A stretch of 64,000 nt of DNA. It comes from Gymnopus androsaceus JB14 (lineage: Eukaryota > Basidiomycota > Agaricomycetes > Agaricales > Omphalotaceae). Below, one piece after another: positions 10,032-21,791 of this stretch (its first letter is position 1; every line of letters starts with the position of its first letter). The translations under genes and the position numbers were made by a program. Under the pieces are notes generated by a model. That model had not been told where the DNA came from. It did no database searches and worked only from the letters and a program-made list of their open reading frames with translations. Where the stretch lies: contig ML769389.1 of assembly GCA_009733575.1 (NCBI GenBank), positions 124,001-188,000 on the forward strand, given 5' to 3'.

Positions 10032-11450
10032 ATGGCCCATGGTTCGAGTACGAATTCAAACCATTACAAACCGCCGGACCTTCTTTCACCTTTCCTGGAT
10101 ATTCCCAATGAAATCGTATGCGTTATATTCGAGTTGGCCTGCACGGACAACTTCTTGCAGGAATACCCTTGGCCATTGGACCAAGAGAGGGAACCAGCCG
10201 TGAAATTAACCTTACCGGTTATCACCTACCTTCCAACTCTTGCTATCAGTGCTGTATGCACACGATGGAGGTCATTGGCTTTGGCTTCACCTAGCTTATG
10301 GTCTCATTTGAGCCTTGAAACTACTCCCGCAACAGTATCGGATGTGCAGGGTGGGTTTACTTCGACCCTCCAACTCTATTTGGACCGCTCAGTCGACACT
10401 CCCCTCACAATTGGTCTACGAACTACAGGAACTCTATACAGCCATATTATTTCTTCGGGCTCACCTGCACTGAACCTCCTTCTTCAGCACACTTGCCGTT
10501 GGAAAAATTTCAGTTATATTGGTGATTACAAGCTGAAACAATACATGGACTCGTCTCTTTCATTCCCTATTCTCGAGAACCTGTCCCTTAGTGCTTTGCG
10601 TTCAGCCATTAGATTGGAGGATCTTGGCTGCTTTGCGAATGCACCAAAGCTCCACATGGTCAAGACAGATGATCCTGAAATACACTCTGACTTGCCTTGG
10701 ACTCAACTTACTTCCTTGGATGTTCGGACACCTAGGGATATAGATCTTCTTCGCCGATGCCGTTGTCTGGCTGTTTTAAAATTACAGAGTTTCTGGTCAA
10801 AATTTGGGCCAGGAAGCGTATCATTGGCTAGCCTAAAGTCATTCACTTTCATAGACTCTACACAAAAATGTCACAGAAAGCTGCTGGAAAACATGTTCCT
10901 TACTTTGACATTCCCTTCCTTGACGGAACTTTTTATGTATTCAGAAGATGGTTCCGGCGAGAGCCTCATCTGGCCGCTGGATGCCTTTAATGGATTCATA
11001 TCAAGATCGTCCTGCACATTGACAACGCTGTCTCTGAGCAGCGTTACGATTTCGGATGTGGATCTCATCTCTGCTCTCCACCTTCTACCTTCTCTCACCA
11101 AATTTTCCACCGAAGCACTGCGGAATCCAAAGGGTAGGAGCCCGATAACATCCCACTTCATCTTGAATATGCACAGCTCATCTACCACACCTCTCCTTCC
11201 AAAATTGCGCTGTCTATCCATAAAATCTCATGGCACCTCCTTCGACGATTCCGCGTTCGTCAGCATGGTCTCATCCCGCTGGATACCTGACCGCTCCTTG
11301 GAGATAGATTGCTTGAGGTCATTGGTCCTCTGCTTCCTGGAACGGAAGGTAGAGGAAGTCAACGAGATATACAAACCTCTGTGGAATTTGGATAGGATGG
11401 GGATGCGAGTGGTTATAACTGGAACCGAGATGAGTGGCACCAAGGTCTAG
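10032..11450 (+). CDS. F-box-like protein, cluster copy (473 aa from preferred start)
   Basis: The open frame extends upstream to an ATG at 9912, but I place the start at the ATG at 10032. There the context (CAATATGGCCCATG) and the peptide (MAHGSSTNSNHYKP) match the starts of the sister copies, and the extra 40 residues have no counterpart. The F-box (DIPNEIVCVIFELACTDNF) is followed by AVCTRWRSLALASPSLWS and a leucine-rich C-terminal part. The frame is intact and ends at 11448-11450. The sequence immediately after the stop (about 11455-11480) is almost identical to that after the next copy (13437-13462), which shows that gene and 3' flank were duplicated together. Confidence 0.8.
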   Translation: MAHGSSTNSNHYKPPDLLSPFLDIPNEIVCVIFELACTDNFLQEYPWPLDQEREPAVKLTLPVITYLPTLAISAVCTRWRSLALASPSLWSHLSLETTPATVSDVQGGFTSTLQLYLDRSVDTPLTIGLRTTGTLYSHIISSGSPALNLLLQHTCRWKNFSYIGDYKLKQYMDSSLSFPILENLSLSALRSAIRLEDLGCFANAPKLHMVKTDDPEIHSDLPWTQLTSLDVRTPRDIDLLRRCRCLAVLKLQSFWSKFGPGSVSLASLKSFTFIDSTQKCHRKLLENMFLTLTFPSLTELFMYSEDGSGESLIWPLDAFNGFISRSSCTLTTLSLSSVTISDVDLISALHLLPSLTKFSTEALRNPKGRSPITSHFILNMHSSSTTPLLPKLRCLSIKSHGTSFDDSAFVSMVSSRWIPDRSLEIDCLRSLVLCFLERKVEEVNEIYKPLWNLDRMGMRVVITGTEMSGTKV

Positions 11451-11573
11451 GCAGGTAGCGGCGACGGATCGGAGCAGGCTTGCTCAAGTTGAGTATTAGA
11501 GCAGACCATACGACGTGTAGATATTTGTACCAAGGTTGGTCCTTCTATTGTCAGAGATTATAATGTCGCTCTT

Positions 11574-11830
11574 CTCGACAATACTTATACAACAAGATAG
11601 TAGTAGTTCGACAAATCATTTTCCTTCCGAAACTTCTGTTAACATTCCAATCTTGCGAATTTCTGGAAATCCATTCTCTAGATTTTCCAGCCCGATATTC
11701 ATCCGTAATGATGTACGCCATCTTTTCAAGTACGGAGAAGCAGAATTAGCTTTGTCGCCTTCAGAAGATATAAACAGACACGAACTTGGTATAACCTTGA
11801 AGTCCTATCGAATCTACTTGGAATCTGATT
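11574..11830 (-). pseudogene. fragment of the 3' end of an S28 carboxypeptidase gene
   Basis: This stretch is a diverged copy of 13550-13830, the last exons of the S28 peptidase gene, in the same orientation. It starts with the same sequence around the stop codon (AAATCATTTTCCTTC) and contains the TCTTGCGAATTTCTGGA block. About 45 bp around the AAAGCAATCATCTCC segment are deleted, and other small indels destroy the frame. It lies between two F-box copies, so the duplicated unit was an F-box gene plus the end of the neighbouring peptidase. Confidence 0.8.
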
Positions 11831-12057
11831 TCTGAATACGGTAATTAGGGCGGTGGAATCTGACAGTTGCGAACTGATTCTTCTAAGTTATTTATCAATA
11901 GTAATATTGTCTGCTTCACTCCTTCACCAGCTTCACCTTCAACTTGGGCGAGGCGTGTTTTCACCAGTTTGCTCAACTTCTGTGGTTTGCAATTTATCCA
12001 TTTCGAGGAAATTCGACCCATGATCTTGACGGCTTTACAGGAACTGTTTCAAACAAT

Positions 12058-13434
12058 ATGGCCCAAATTCCCAATGAAATCCTATGCGTTATATTCGAGT
12101 CGTCCTGCACGGACAACTTCTTGCAAGAATACCCTTGGCCAACCAGGCCATACCCGAGCGAACCAGCCATGAAATTAACCTTACCTGCCATCGCCTACCT
12201 TCCAACTCTTGCTATCAGTGCTGTATGCACACGATGGAGGTCATTGACTCTGGCCTCACCTAGCTTATGGTCTCATTTGAGACTTGAAACTGCCCCCGAC
12301 AGAATTCGAACGGTATTGGATATGCAGGCTCACTGCCAGGGTGGGTTTATGTCGACCCTCCAACTTTATTTGGACCGCTCAGTCGACACTCCCCTCATGA
12401 TTGGCCTACAAACTACAGGAACTTTAAAATACAGCGATAGTACCCCACCTGCACTAAACCTCCTCCTTCAGCACACTTGCCGATGGAGAACGTTCAGTTA
12501 TATTGGTGATTACAGGCTGACGAACTGCATGGGCTTGTCTCTTTCATTCCCTATTCTCGAGAATCTGTCCCTTAATGGTTTGCGCTCGACCCTTGACTGC
12601 TTTGCGAACGCACCAAAGCTTCGCGCTGTCAGGACAAATGATCTTGAAATACACTCCAACTTTCCTTGGACTCAACTTACTTCTTTGGATATTCGGCCAT
12701 CTGGAGGAGGAGATATAGATTTTCTTCACCGATGCCCTCGTCTGACTGTTTTGAAATTACAACGGAGCTCCTGGTTAAAACTTGGGCCAGGTAGCGTATT
12801 TTTGGCTAGCTTGGAGTCGTTCACTTTCAACGACTTTATTGGCCAACTCAAAACGCTGGAAGACATGTTCTATATCTTTACGTTCCCCTCCTTAGGAGAA
12901 CTCATCGTTTGCTCAAAAGATAGTTTTGGCGCGAACCGAGTCAAGTGGCCACCGGATGCCTTTAGTGCATTTATATCAAGATCATCCTGCACATTGACAA
13001 CGCTGTCTCTACGCAATATTACGATTTCGGATGTGAATCTCATTGCTGCTCTCCGTCTTGTGCCATCTCTTACCACTTTCTCCATCGATGGCCTGATGAA
13101 TTCATCCGGTGGGAGCCCAATAACGTCCCACCTCCTCTGGAGTCTCACCTACCATGGCTTTGACTCTGCTCTCCTCCCAAAGTTGCGCTTCCTTTCCATG
13201 AAATTGCGTCGCACCTCCTTCGACGATGCTGCGTTCGTTCGCATGGTCTCATCCCGCTGGATGCCTGATCATGTATATGCAGCCGCCATTGGGATAGCTT
13301 GTTTGAGATCATTAGTGCTCCACTTTGCGGAACGGGAAGTGGACAAGGGGGCATATCGACCACTGTTTGATCTGGATAGGAAGGGGATGCGAGTGGTTAT
13401 AGCTGGAACCGAGATGAAAGGTACCAAGGTCTAG
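12058..13434 (+). CDS. F-box-like protein, cluster copy (458 aa from preferred start)
   Basis: The open frame extends up to an ATG at 11944, but the ATG at 12058 has the CAATATGGCCCA context shared by its sisters. Relative to them about 40 bp are missing right after the start codon, so the F-box (QIPNEILCVIFESSCTDNF) begins at residue 3 and not near residue 27. The rest is complete: AVCTRWRSLTLASPSLWS, leucine-rich repeats, and the tail ending EMKGTKV, close to the ETEMSGTKV end of the previous copy. A role as SCF ubiquitin ligase adaptor is inferred from the family only. The short N-terminal side of the F-box could weaken SKP1 binding. Confidence 0.78.
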   Translation: MAQIPNEILCVIFESSCTDNFLQEYPWPTRPYPSEPAMKLTLPAIAYLPTLAISAVCTRWRSLTLASPSLWSHLRLETAPDRIRTVLDMQAHCQGGFMSTLQLYLDRSVDTPLMIGLQTTGTLKYSDSTPPALNLLLQHTCRWRTFSYIGDYRLTNCMGLSLSFPILENLSLNGLRSTLDCFANAPKLRAVRTNDLEIHSNFPWTQLTSLDIRPSGGGDIDFLHRCPRLTVLKLQRSSWLKLGPGSVFLASLESFTFNDFIGQLKTLEDMFYIFTFPSLGELIVCSKDSFGANRVKWPPDAFSAFISRSSCTLTTLSLRNITISDVNLIAALRLVPSLTTFSIDGLMNSSGGSPITSHLLWSLTYHGFDSALLPKLRFLSMKLRRTSFDDAAFVRMVSSRWMPDHVYAAAIGIACLRSLVLHFAEREVDKGAYRPLFDLDRKGMRVVIAGTEMKGTKV

Positions 13435-13573
13435 GCGGGTAGCGGCGACGGATCGGAGCAGGCTTGCTCAAGTAGAGCAGACGCAATGACGTGTAGATAT
13501 TTGCACCAAGTTGGTTGTTCTATTGCACTCTTATTGACAATACTTATACAAAAGATAGTAGTAGTTGAACAAA

Positions 13574-15869
13574 TCATTTTCCTTCTTCCAAATCTCTGCT
13601 AACTTTCCAATCTTTCAACCATTCCTTAACAAAAGCAATCATCTCCTCGTGAATCTTGCGAATTTCTGGAGGCTCATCCTCTAGATTTTTCAGTCCGTAT
13701 TCATCGTAATGATGCACGCCATCTTTTTCAAGTACGGACAAGTAGAATTAGCTTTGTCGCCTTCGGAGAAAGAAGACAGATACGAACTTGGTATAATCTT
13801 GAAAGGTCTTAAAATCGTATCTTCCCTATCTTTGGCGTAATCGCTATGAGGTGTGTCGGGACGCCAGGGATCGACTATATATGACAAGGGGATTCAGAAA
13901 TGCAGAAATTAGTAGAGTCAAATAAAACCCACCTTCTCCATCGATGATAGCAAGTCTATCCATCGCAATATCAAAGTCTCCCAGTTCATTCACCACGGTG
14001 ACATTAGGCAAAGGAGGGACGGTGAAATGGATCCCAGGTGCATACGCTTGACGACAAATCTTGGACTCGTATTCGAGGTCGAGGCGTTTTGATATGATTC
14101 GAGGGTGGGTAGGATCTGGAGGAGCAGTCTTAAAAGGAGTAGTCGTCATAGTAGTCAGTTTGGAGACCTGTAGGGAAAGCCGAATGAAAGGAAACGTACG
14201 GTGAAATATCCCCACTCTGTGCAAACCTGGAACAACCATAATCGCCAAATCTCTTTGAGAGAAGTGCCTTGGTACTGCGTGTCGTCGTAAGTGCCAAAAC
14301 ACTAGAGAATGAATCCTTCAGTATGGTTCTAATGCCCAGGCCAAGTTTATCACCTCTTCTTGAGTACTGCCTTCCGGACATCTGGATACGATATGCTAAC
14401 GAGCGAGAAGAAACAAGTCAGTAAGTATGTAGAGATGTCGAAACCTTGGAGAGCACACAAACCTCTTTAATCCAAGCACCATAATTAACTATCGCAAGAT
14501 CGACTTTCAGCCCACCGGGAAGCGATATCATCCGTTTAGGATGGCCAAACTCCAGCGACATCACATCAGCGGTTTTGCGACCCACAGGTTTGCTTAGCGC
14601 AGCGCAAAAGTTGTCGAAAGTCGGGCTTCCCACTGCGGGATCCCACACCTTGGCTTGCCATGCTCCGAGAGGACTCTGATTGAACGTGTGAGTTGTTGTT
14701 CTTGAAAGCAATAGTGGTGATACAACTCACCTCGATCAAAGAAACAAAGTCGGTATCACTCTTGAGTCCATGCACACCAAAGAGAGCCTTCAAAGGAGTA
14801 GAAAGGATACGGTGATCCAATATGGAATCGATAGTTTCGATGGATTTTTGTAAATGTTCAGAGCATACTGGGTCTGCGTAGCGGCGGATGATGTCCATAT
14901 ATTCCCAGTTGATGATTGCAGCGTGTGTGACAGCTAAGACGACATTCACTTGAGCAACTCCACGAGTGAATAATGTATCACTACTCACCGCTGGAAGCAA
15001 TTGCACCATATACCAGCTCAGGATAGAGGACCCGCATGTGGGCAGCCCGTGCGCCTGCGTACGAGCCGCCGTAGTAGATCCAAATGGTGCCAGGAGCTGT
15101 GAGGTTTTCGTCGATGCCAGGGAATTGGACATTGGCCATGAAGTTTGCGCTATCTGCCGCAGACTGAGCGTTATTTCAGGAATCTATCCACTGCATGAGG
15201 AGAGTGTGCTGGAACGGTTGAGTTGGACTCACCTCAACGAGTCGGTGGTGAGGTTCTTGGTTGCGATGGATTCACCTGGAGTCTCTTGTCAGATGCGAGC
15301 TACAAGATAGTTAATGCGCATGGGCTAACCATAGTATCTGTGTTCTGAGTGATACGCATTAGCTGGGAACGACAGGAGAATCAACCAAACTCACCCAACA
15401 CAACACCTACACCATTTGTTGCTCGGGCAAGAATCTCCACAATACCAGTGTCCAAGAACGGTATTCTGTCCTGTGAGCAGGTTAGCCAACAAGCGCGTAG
15501 AGTCCCTCAAAGATGCCCGACCTCGCCGCTTGTTTCTCCGCCGTCCAGAATGATGACAGGTGCTCCGGTACCAGGCTTGTAATGTCTGGTGTTTATCCAG
15601 TAACGTTGCAGAAACGTATCGTTAATGCTCTTGTCAAAGTGATCCAAAGGCTGTTCAAACCACAGAGCAGTAAACTCGGGTTTAATGACGGTGTGTTCGA
15701 GGTGGTTAATTTCGGATGCATCCTGCACGAAAAGCGCAGGTTTTGGAGACGCGTGTAATTGTTCCAATTTCCAGAGGTTTACTCCTTGAGGACCAAGTCT
15801 GAGTAAATTGGGGCTGATGGCTTGAGCCAGGCAGCTTAGAGAAATGAGCACGAATACTCTCAGTCTCAT
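13574..15869 (-). CDS. Secreted serine carboxypeptidase, peptidase family S28
   Basis: A multi-exon gene. The first exon (15507-15869 region) encodes a signal peptide (MRLRVFVLISLSCLAQA) and the family start WFEQPLDHFD, then RYWIN and VIILDGGETSGEVG. Exon sequence at about 14985-15085 encodes the nucleophile motif YYGGSYAGA followed by AAHMRVLYPELVYGAI; the serine in GGSYAG is the catalytic one. Near 14240-14300 the WRLWLFQVCTEWGYF stretch is typical of the family. The last exon encodes GVHHYDEYGL, with the catalytic His, and ends EEGK with TGA at 13574-13576. S28 enzymes (prolyl carboxypeptidase, DPP7 type) cleave after proline at acidic pH. The size fits the usual 500-560 residues. Exact intron borders in the middle are approximate. 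Confidence 0.85.
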
Positions 15870-16182
15870 GGTAATGGTGGTTGAGGAACTGCTGTAAATT
15901 AGCGCCCATATTCTACGTCATCTCGATCAACAAATTCTATTGATCTACTCTACTACTCTAATAGTAAAGGCCAGCTACAGTAAACACGACTTCCTACCAT
16001 CCCGGATGCTGTATGTCTCACTAGCCCGACTAAGCTTTCTGGTATTATGCCTATGGCAACAGATAACCTGGAGGTTCTATAGCGTTCAAATTGTTAGACA
16101 GTAGTAGTAGACAACGCACAGTAGTAGAGAACAATCCGGATGAAAAAATGACCACCACTGCGTGAATGGTAATTGAGGCCTT
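15870..16182. other. intergenic, nothing recognised
   Basis: About 310 bases between the S28 start and the end of LTO1. They hold a short run of repeated GTAGTAG triplets (about 16090-16130) and presumably the S28 promoter. Confidence 0.4.
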
Positions 16183-16798
16183 TCAAAAGCTCATTCCTTC
16201 AGAATTCGCAGGTTCAAGCTTCCAAAAAGATGGTTTCTGATTAACGTTTGCGGCGGCGTCAAGCTCATCTTCTACAGCTCGCTCCGCGTCTTGGGTGTCA
16301 CTGGAAGAGCGCAAGCTGGGTCTAACACCGAGAGACGAGCAAAGTGCCTTGTATCTTGAACGAATTTGGCGGAAAAGTTTTGGGATGTCAAGATCGGACG
16401 AAGAATCAGAGGACGAAGGATTTATGCGGGGAAATTGAGATATTAGTTCCAGAAGATGCTTGATATGGTGAAAAGCTCGACTGCATGAAATTTGTTCACT
16501 TCGATCGGAATGGAAGACATTCAGAACTTACTCGTCTTCCTTTCCCTGAGCTGAATACAAAGCCTGCCACATCAGAGCAAAGCCCTCATAGAATCCCAGC
16601 TCTTCCCACATTTCGTACCCTTTTTCGCGGCCAAGGGCTCGTCCTTCAATAAGGCCATGAATTCGACCATGAGCGAAGCCATCGCTGTAGCCCGCATCGT
16701 AGAACCTAGAATGTATCAGATTGAGAATATTGGCCAGCTGAGACTACGTACGATTGTTCTAGGTGGACGAGAGATTCAAGGTCAAAGATATCAGACAT
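16183..16798 (-). CDS. LTO1: LTO1 (ORAOV1) homolog, Fe-S cluster adaptor of the Yae1-Lto1 complex
   Basis: Three small exons: 16752-16798, 16532-16705 and 16183-16480. The introns are 16706-16751 (46 nt) and 16481-16531 (51 nt), with GTACGT/CTAG and GTAAGT/GCAG borders. The joined product is about 172 residues. It begins MSDIFDLESLVHLEQSFYDA and carries the family's spaced-glycine helix motif (DAGYSDGFAHGRIHGLIEG, then GRALGREKGYEMWEELGFYEG). This deca-GX3 motif defines the Yae1/Lto1 family. In yeast the Yae1-Lto1 complex recruits the cytosolic iron-sulfur machinery to the ABC protein Rli1/ABCE1, needed for ribosome recycling. The frame is intact and ends EGMSF. The gene is divergent to the BTB gene, with 81 bp between the two start codons. 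Confidence 0.88.
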
Positions 16799-16879
16799 TT
16801 TGGCGAGAGCAGAAGAAAAAGGCGCCCAATCGGTCCGAATCCGATTTCCCTTCTTCTTCAGTAACTTCATGGCCACGAC

Positions 16880-18339
16880 ATGGCAGACGATTTAAACCGT
16901 GGCCATCCAGTATCCGTAACGACTCCCGATTTGCACACCCTAAAACGAAAGAGATTCAGCAGCGACGAAATTATTCCCATGGATGAAGCACCAGTGCCCG
17001 GTCCTTCACGAGAACGCGCTCGGAGAGATCCTACATACTACTACGAAGATGGCTCCTGCATCTTGCTGATTGAAGATACGCTATTTAACGTGAGTCGATC
17101 ATCTATCCACTGTATACACTCATTAGATTATGCTTCAGGTTCATCGCAGTCTCTTGTCCCGCGATAATTCATCTTTCTGTACTCTCTTCACCCTTCCGCA
17201 AGGTTCACACGAAGCAGAAGGCCAATCAGACGAAAATCCTATAGTTCTCCTTGGAGATAAACCTTCGGAATTCCGCCACTTTTGTGAGTAGCTGTTCGTT
17301 GAGCTGTACTTCATATGCTGATTTCTATTCTAGTATGGGCACTATACGCCTTGTACGTCCGTTTTAACGTCATAAATGGAATTCGGTGCTTATTCTTAAC
17401 TACTAGACCTCCAGAATTACAAGTGGTCAACTCTTCAAGTGCAGATTTGACGCAATTAATCGACATTGCACGCATTTCCAACAAGTACTCGTTTAAATCA
17501 CTCGAAACGTGGGCTCTGGATGCCGTCCAAGAATACGTGAACCGAAGACCTCCACATCATCCACCCTCATCCACGTTTTTCACAGGTGGAGATACGAATC
17601 ATACAATGAATGCAAGCCCTACTCAAACTCATCTTGCCTTGATCGAGAATACCGAGCAGCTCACACGACTGATTCAACTTGCGCAACTGTGTAACCACGA
17701 TCGTTTGTTGAACTCTATGATTGCTCTTCTCAGGCAACTCATGAGTAGATCTTTGCACTACGCGTATCTTTCAATGGCCTTGGCGGATGACTTGAACCTT
17801 CGGTCTCTGAGGGGTGCTGCATATCTCGAGGTCATGCAGAGAGGATCGTTTACTGGACTTGGGAAAAAGCAGATGAATGAAGAGAGTAAGCGAGTTACAT
17901 GCAGTGTTTTTGTTTCCAATCTGACGACGATTCCATAGATGAGGCTGAAGAATCGTTAGAGATTACCCCCGCTCAGCAACTCCGGTTACTCTCCGGATAT
18001 TGGCATCTTACCAGGACTTGGGAACGATTTCGCTCAACACCTCCGACATTCGCCCATGCTCCTTCATGTAGCGCTACCTGGCATCAACCCGGATGTACGC
18101 AAGCATGGGTGGAGTTTTGGAAGGAGAAGACAAGGGGCGAAGCGGTCATGTCTTTGGGTCTGGCTGATGTCATTGGGAGATTGAAGCAAGTTCAGAAAGA
18201 TTACGACCGGTCGGGCCCGACGTATATGGCACACGACTGCAAGTTGGCTGCGAGGAGAAGCTTGCTCGAGTGTATAAAGACTGTAGAGGAGCGGCTCCCT
18301 GATTACTTTTCCGATGAGGGTCTAGAAGACGATTTCTGA
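16880..18339 (+). CDS. BTB/POZ domain protein
   Basis: A multi-exon gene starting MADDLNRGHPVSV. The exons join through introns at about 17090-17137, 17284-17333, 17342-17405 and 17886-17938. The BTB core reads YYEDGSCILLIEDTLFNVH, then RSLLSRDNSSF, LPQGSHEAEGQSDENPIVL and FRHFLWALYALPPEL, the usual layout of basidiomycete BTB proteins. The C-terminal 250 residues contain helical repeats (IDIARISNKYSFKSLETWAL) and a cysteine-containing tail typical of this fungal class, ending DEGLEDDF. BTB domains mediate dimerisation or cullin-3 binding; the partner here is not inferable. Confidence 0.7.
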
Positions 18340-19619
18340 TGGAGGACTCTGGACAGACGGATTGTACCATAACATTTGTAACTGTATCATTCAGCTTTTT
18401 GGTTATTCGAAATGACTATGGTTGCTTTCTAGGATAATTTCCTAGACCAGACCTGGTCATTGATCTACGTGAGATGGAATATTTTCAATGAGCCGCAGCC
18501 CAGTTGCTCAGGTATGCCTGTGAAAATATACATTCTCTTCTCATCCTTTTGTTGCTAGTAGTAACTGTTGTCTCTCAAGATCTCCTAAATCTCCACTTAC
18601 TCCAATACTCTCCAAAATGACGACTTTCAAGTTTTCAACACACCGCCTCCGATGAGTTGCAAAGAGAATACAATAATGATTTGCGTTTACACGCACACCG
18701 GAAGCGGAAGGTTGAATAATTTCATTGCATCATCGTCTTCGAAACCAATCTCGGGACCAATATGTTTGAAGTGATATGTTTGAATTTAAAGTGATATCCC
18801 CAGAGTGCTCCGTCCATTCTTAGAGGTGTGTAAGCACTACTATCTACGATGTTTTTCTACATTCACTAACTGAATTGTCAGAGCTATGGTCTAATTGACG
18901 TCAGGCGCAGATATCTCCGAACGGCGGAGGTAAAAGACTTGGTCCGTGAAAATCCTCGGGCGCGTCAGTACCTCGTGTTTTTTTCTCGAGAGGTATGTTG
19001 AATGCGTTGACAATGACACTCAAAATGCTGTAGCTCTCTTATCTTGCTATCTTGCGCGTCATAGGAAATCCTATAAGGTTTCTTATCTCCTCGCCCTGGA
19101 GTGCGACTGAACTGAACTTGAAGGCTATTGCTAGCGTATACTCGTAGAGTGACGGAGTAAGAAACCTCTCATGCATCTGCAAATGGACAGCATCTCCTTG
19201 GGAGGCCAGAGTTTATCTGGAATATGGAATATGGACGCATTGTGTTGGCTGCGGTGCGAGACACCGTGACGGAATGCGTGTTGCTCTTATCGTCATGAAT
19301 CATAGTGATGCATTGACTGGAAACCAGAATTTAGAAGCCCTTAGATGGACTGACGAGTGCGAAGCATATGGTGCGTTTTTCCCATACTGCTTGCTAATTT
19401 TGGCTTCTTCTTTCAAATTGCTGATATTCTGGGAGACCAGGGACGACACCTACGACACTACCCTTTTGGGATGGTATGATGTCGAGCGAAGAAATGGCAT
19501 AAAAGGATGTTGCAGCAATGCAAGTTCCCTATCCACTTCTTTCTTGTTACGCTTACTACCCTACCAACTCATTCATCACGGATTTCTGTTCACTTTTCAA
19601 ACGTTCTAACTCACGAAAA
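18340..19619. other. long intergenic stretch, no gene recognised
   Basis: About 1.28 kb. Open frames are short and unlike known families, including one of 111 codons at 19274. A short direct repeat of a GTGATATG core occurs near 18770-18800. A CATAAAAG box at 19499-19506 is a candidate TATA element for the aspartic protease that starts at 19620. Confidence 0.45.
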
Positions 19620-21791
19620 ATGCATCAACATGTTGTATTGAAGAGCATTCCCTTCGCCAGTGCGCTTGGCCGCACCAAGCCCGTCACCCACTTTAAGCAT
19701 CTCGTCGAGCACGACCGGGCTCGCGCCCAGAAGTTCATGGCGGGTCTGCACCCACATGGTCCCAAGATGATCCATGAGGCGCGCAGAAGGCGTCATCACG
19801 GCCACCACCATAAAGCTAAGGATGGCTCTGATGCTACTACGTCCCCAAGCGGCGGAGCATCAACTGGTACGACCCCGAGCAGCGGTGCACCAGCTTCGAG
19901 CAGCGACTCCATTGATGTCACTGATTCTTGTGCGTTATCACTGTTCTGTTGATGTTAAAGCCCGCCTGCTGAACCGCACTCTAGCCGTGACTTACTTGAT
20001 GGATGTCACCATCGGTGGCCAGGACTTCAGTTTGTTGATTGACACTGGTGAGGATTGAACGTCTTTCCGCGTTTCTTTCTTTTTCCCTGATGATTATATT
20101 ATTATAGGCTCGTCCAATACGTGGTGCGGTGCCAACACAAAGTTCGAGCCCAATTCTAGCGTTGAATCGTAAGTCCGAAAGTACCTTTCCCCTTCTGGTA
20201 CTTACTGCCACTCCTTCCAGCACGCGTAAGACCGTTGTATGTTTCTCAATCATCTCTCACGCATGTCTGTTCTAAATCATTGTTAAGATGGTCAGCTACG
20301 GGTCTGGATCTTTCAGCGGAACTGAATGTAAATCCCTTCACATCTTGATGTGCTTCATGTGCTTAATTTGATGTTTGTTTTTCAAAGTTACTGGTCCTGT
20401 TGTACTCGGTGGTTCCTCTGGACTTTCCATCCCGACACAGTCCATTTGGTGTTGCTTCCACCTCGACTGGATTCAGCGATACCGACGGTATCCTAGGTAT
20501 TGGGCCTGTAGATCTTACCACTGGTGAGTACTTGTATTTGATGTTTTATACGATAGTTGCCTACTAATGACCGACGTTCACCCAGGCACTGTCTCCGGAA
20601 CCAGTGAAGTCCCAACCGTCACCGACAATCTGTTCGCGGATGGCACGATCCCCACTGAGAGTATCGGTAATGGCGTTTGCTTTATCTCTTCATTTGTCGA
20701 TCTCACCGAGCCCTCGCTGTAGGTATTTCTTACAATCCCACCACTGGTGATGACCTCCCCAATGGTGAATTGACCTTTGGAGGAGTCGACCAAACCAAGT
20801 GCGTACTTTTTGATTTGGTGTCTGGTTCACGCCTTTAACATTTACCGTTGGTAGGATAACCGGTGACGTTACTTTTACACCTATCACCACAACGTCTCCA
20901 GCCAGCGAATACTGGGGAATTGACCAAACCATCACCTATGGTACCTCTGGGACAAGTATCCTCGATTCTACCGCGGGTATCGTTGGTAAGCAGGTGTTTT
21001 AATCGTCCAAGCTTTCGTACTGACCCTCGAATAGACACTGGGGTATAGTTATCTTACTGATTCGGATATGCCATATGCTGACTGCGAAAAAGACCACTTT
21101 GCTCATGATTGCCAGTGATGCTTTCCAATCGTACCAGCAAGCAACCGGAGCTACTCTCGACCAGACCACTGGTGGGTAGCTTGGCGATTGTTTGACAAAC
21201 GCGTATTAATACTTTTAATTGCAGGTCTTTTGAAGTTGAGCACGGCGGACTTTGATAATTTGCAGAGCTTGTTCTTCCAGATCGGTGATGTTAGTACGAT
21301 TTTTGAGATCTATGTTGTGCATTGGCTAACTATTTACGCTACAGACTACTTTCGAGTTCACCGCCAACGCGCAGATCTGGCCTCGCTCCATGAACAGTGC
21401 TCTCGGAGGTGAAGAGGGCTCGATTTACCTTATTGTGGCAGACATTGGCAACAACTCTGGAAGTAAGTCAACCTGCTTTTCTTGATTGATTGATTCTGAT
21501 TGTGTTTCTCTTGTAGGCGGTCTTGACTTTATCAGTACGTTGTATTCGCGTTCCATTCCTATCCATTTTCGTTGAGCTTTTTCTCCAGACGGTTTCGGAT
21601 GGCTTCAAAGATTCTATACCGTATTCGATACTGTAATGTGTTTTTCCTTGACGTTAATCTTCTTTAACTGACCTTGTTTTCCAGACCAACTCCCAAGTCG
21701 GAGTAGCTACCGTATGCGCTCTCACTTGTCATTCGAAGTTAAACTAACTTTTTTTCTTCAGACCCCCAACACTGACGCGACCACGAATTGA
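19620..21791 (+). CDS. A1 family aspartic protease (polyporopepsin-like), copy 1, with one frame break
   Basis: At least nine exons. Both active-site loops are present: DTGSSNTW, split by the intron after DTG at about 20049, and IVDTGTT near 21000-21095, again interrupted by two introns. The flap SYGSGSFSGTE and a C-terminal FGWLQRFYTVFDT complete the pepsin fold. The N-terminus (MHQHVVLKSIPFASALGRTK) has no clear hydrophobic signal peptide. It is followed by a basic propeptide-like part rich in Arg and His and a Ser/Gly/Thr linker. At 20445-20447 a run of three T must lose one base to keep IPTQSIGVASTSTGFSD in frame; no intron explains it. This could be a sequencing error or a true lesion. 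The gene is tandem with the paralog at 22363. Confidence 0.8.

Noticed and set aside
19274..19609. 111-codon plus-strand frame before the protease
   Set aside because: Low-complexity hydrophobic end, no homology recognised, and it overlaps the presumed protease promoter.
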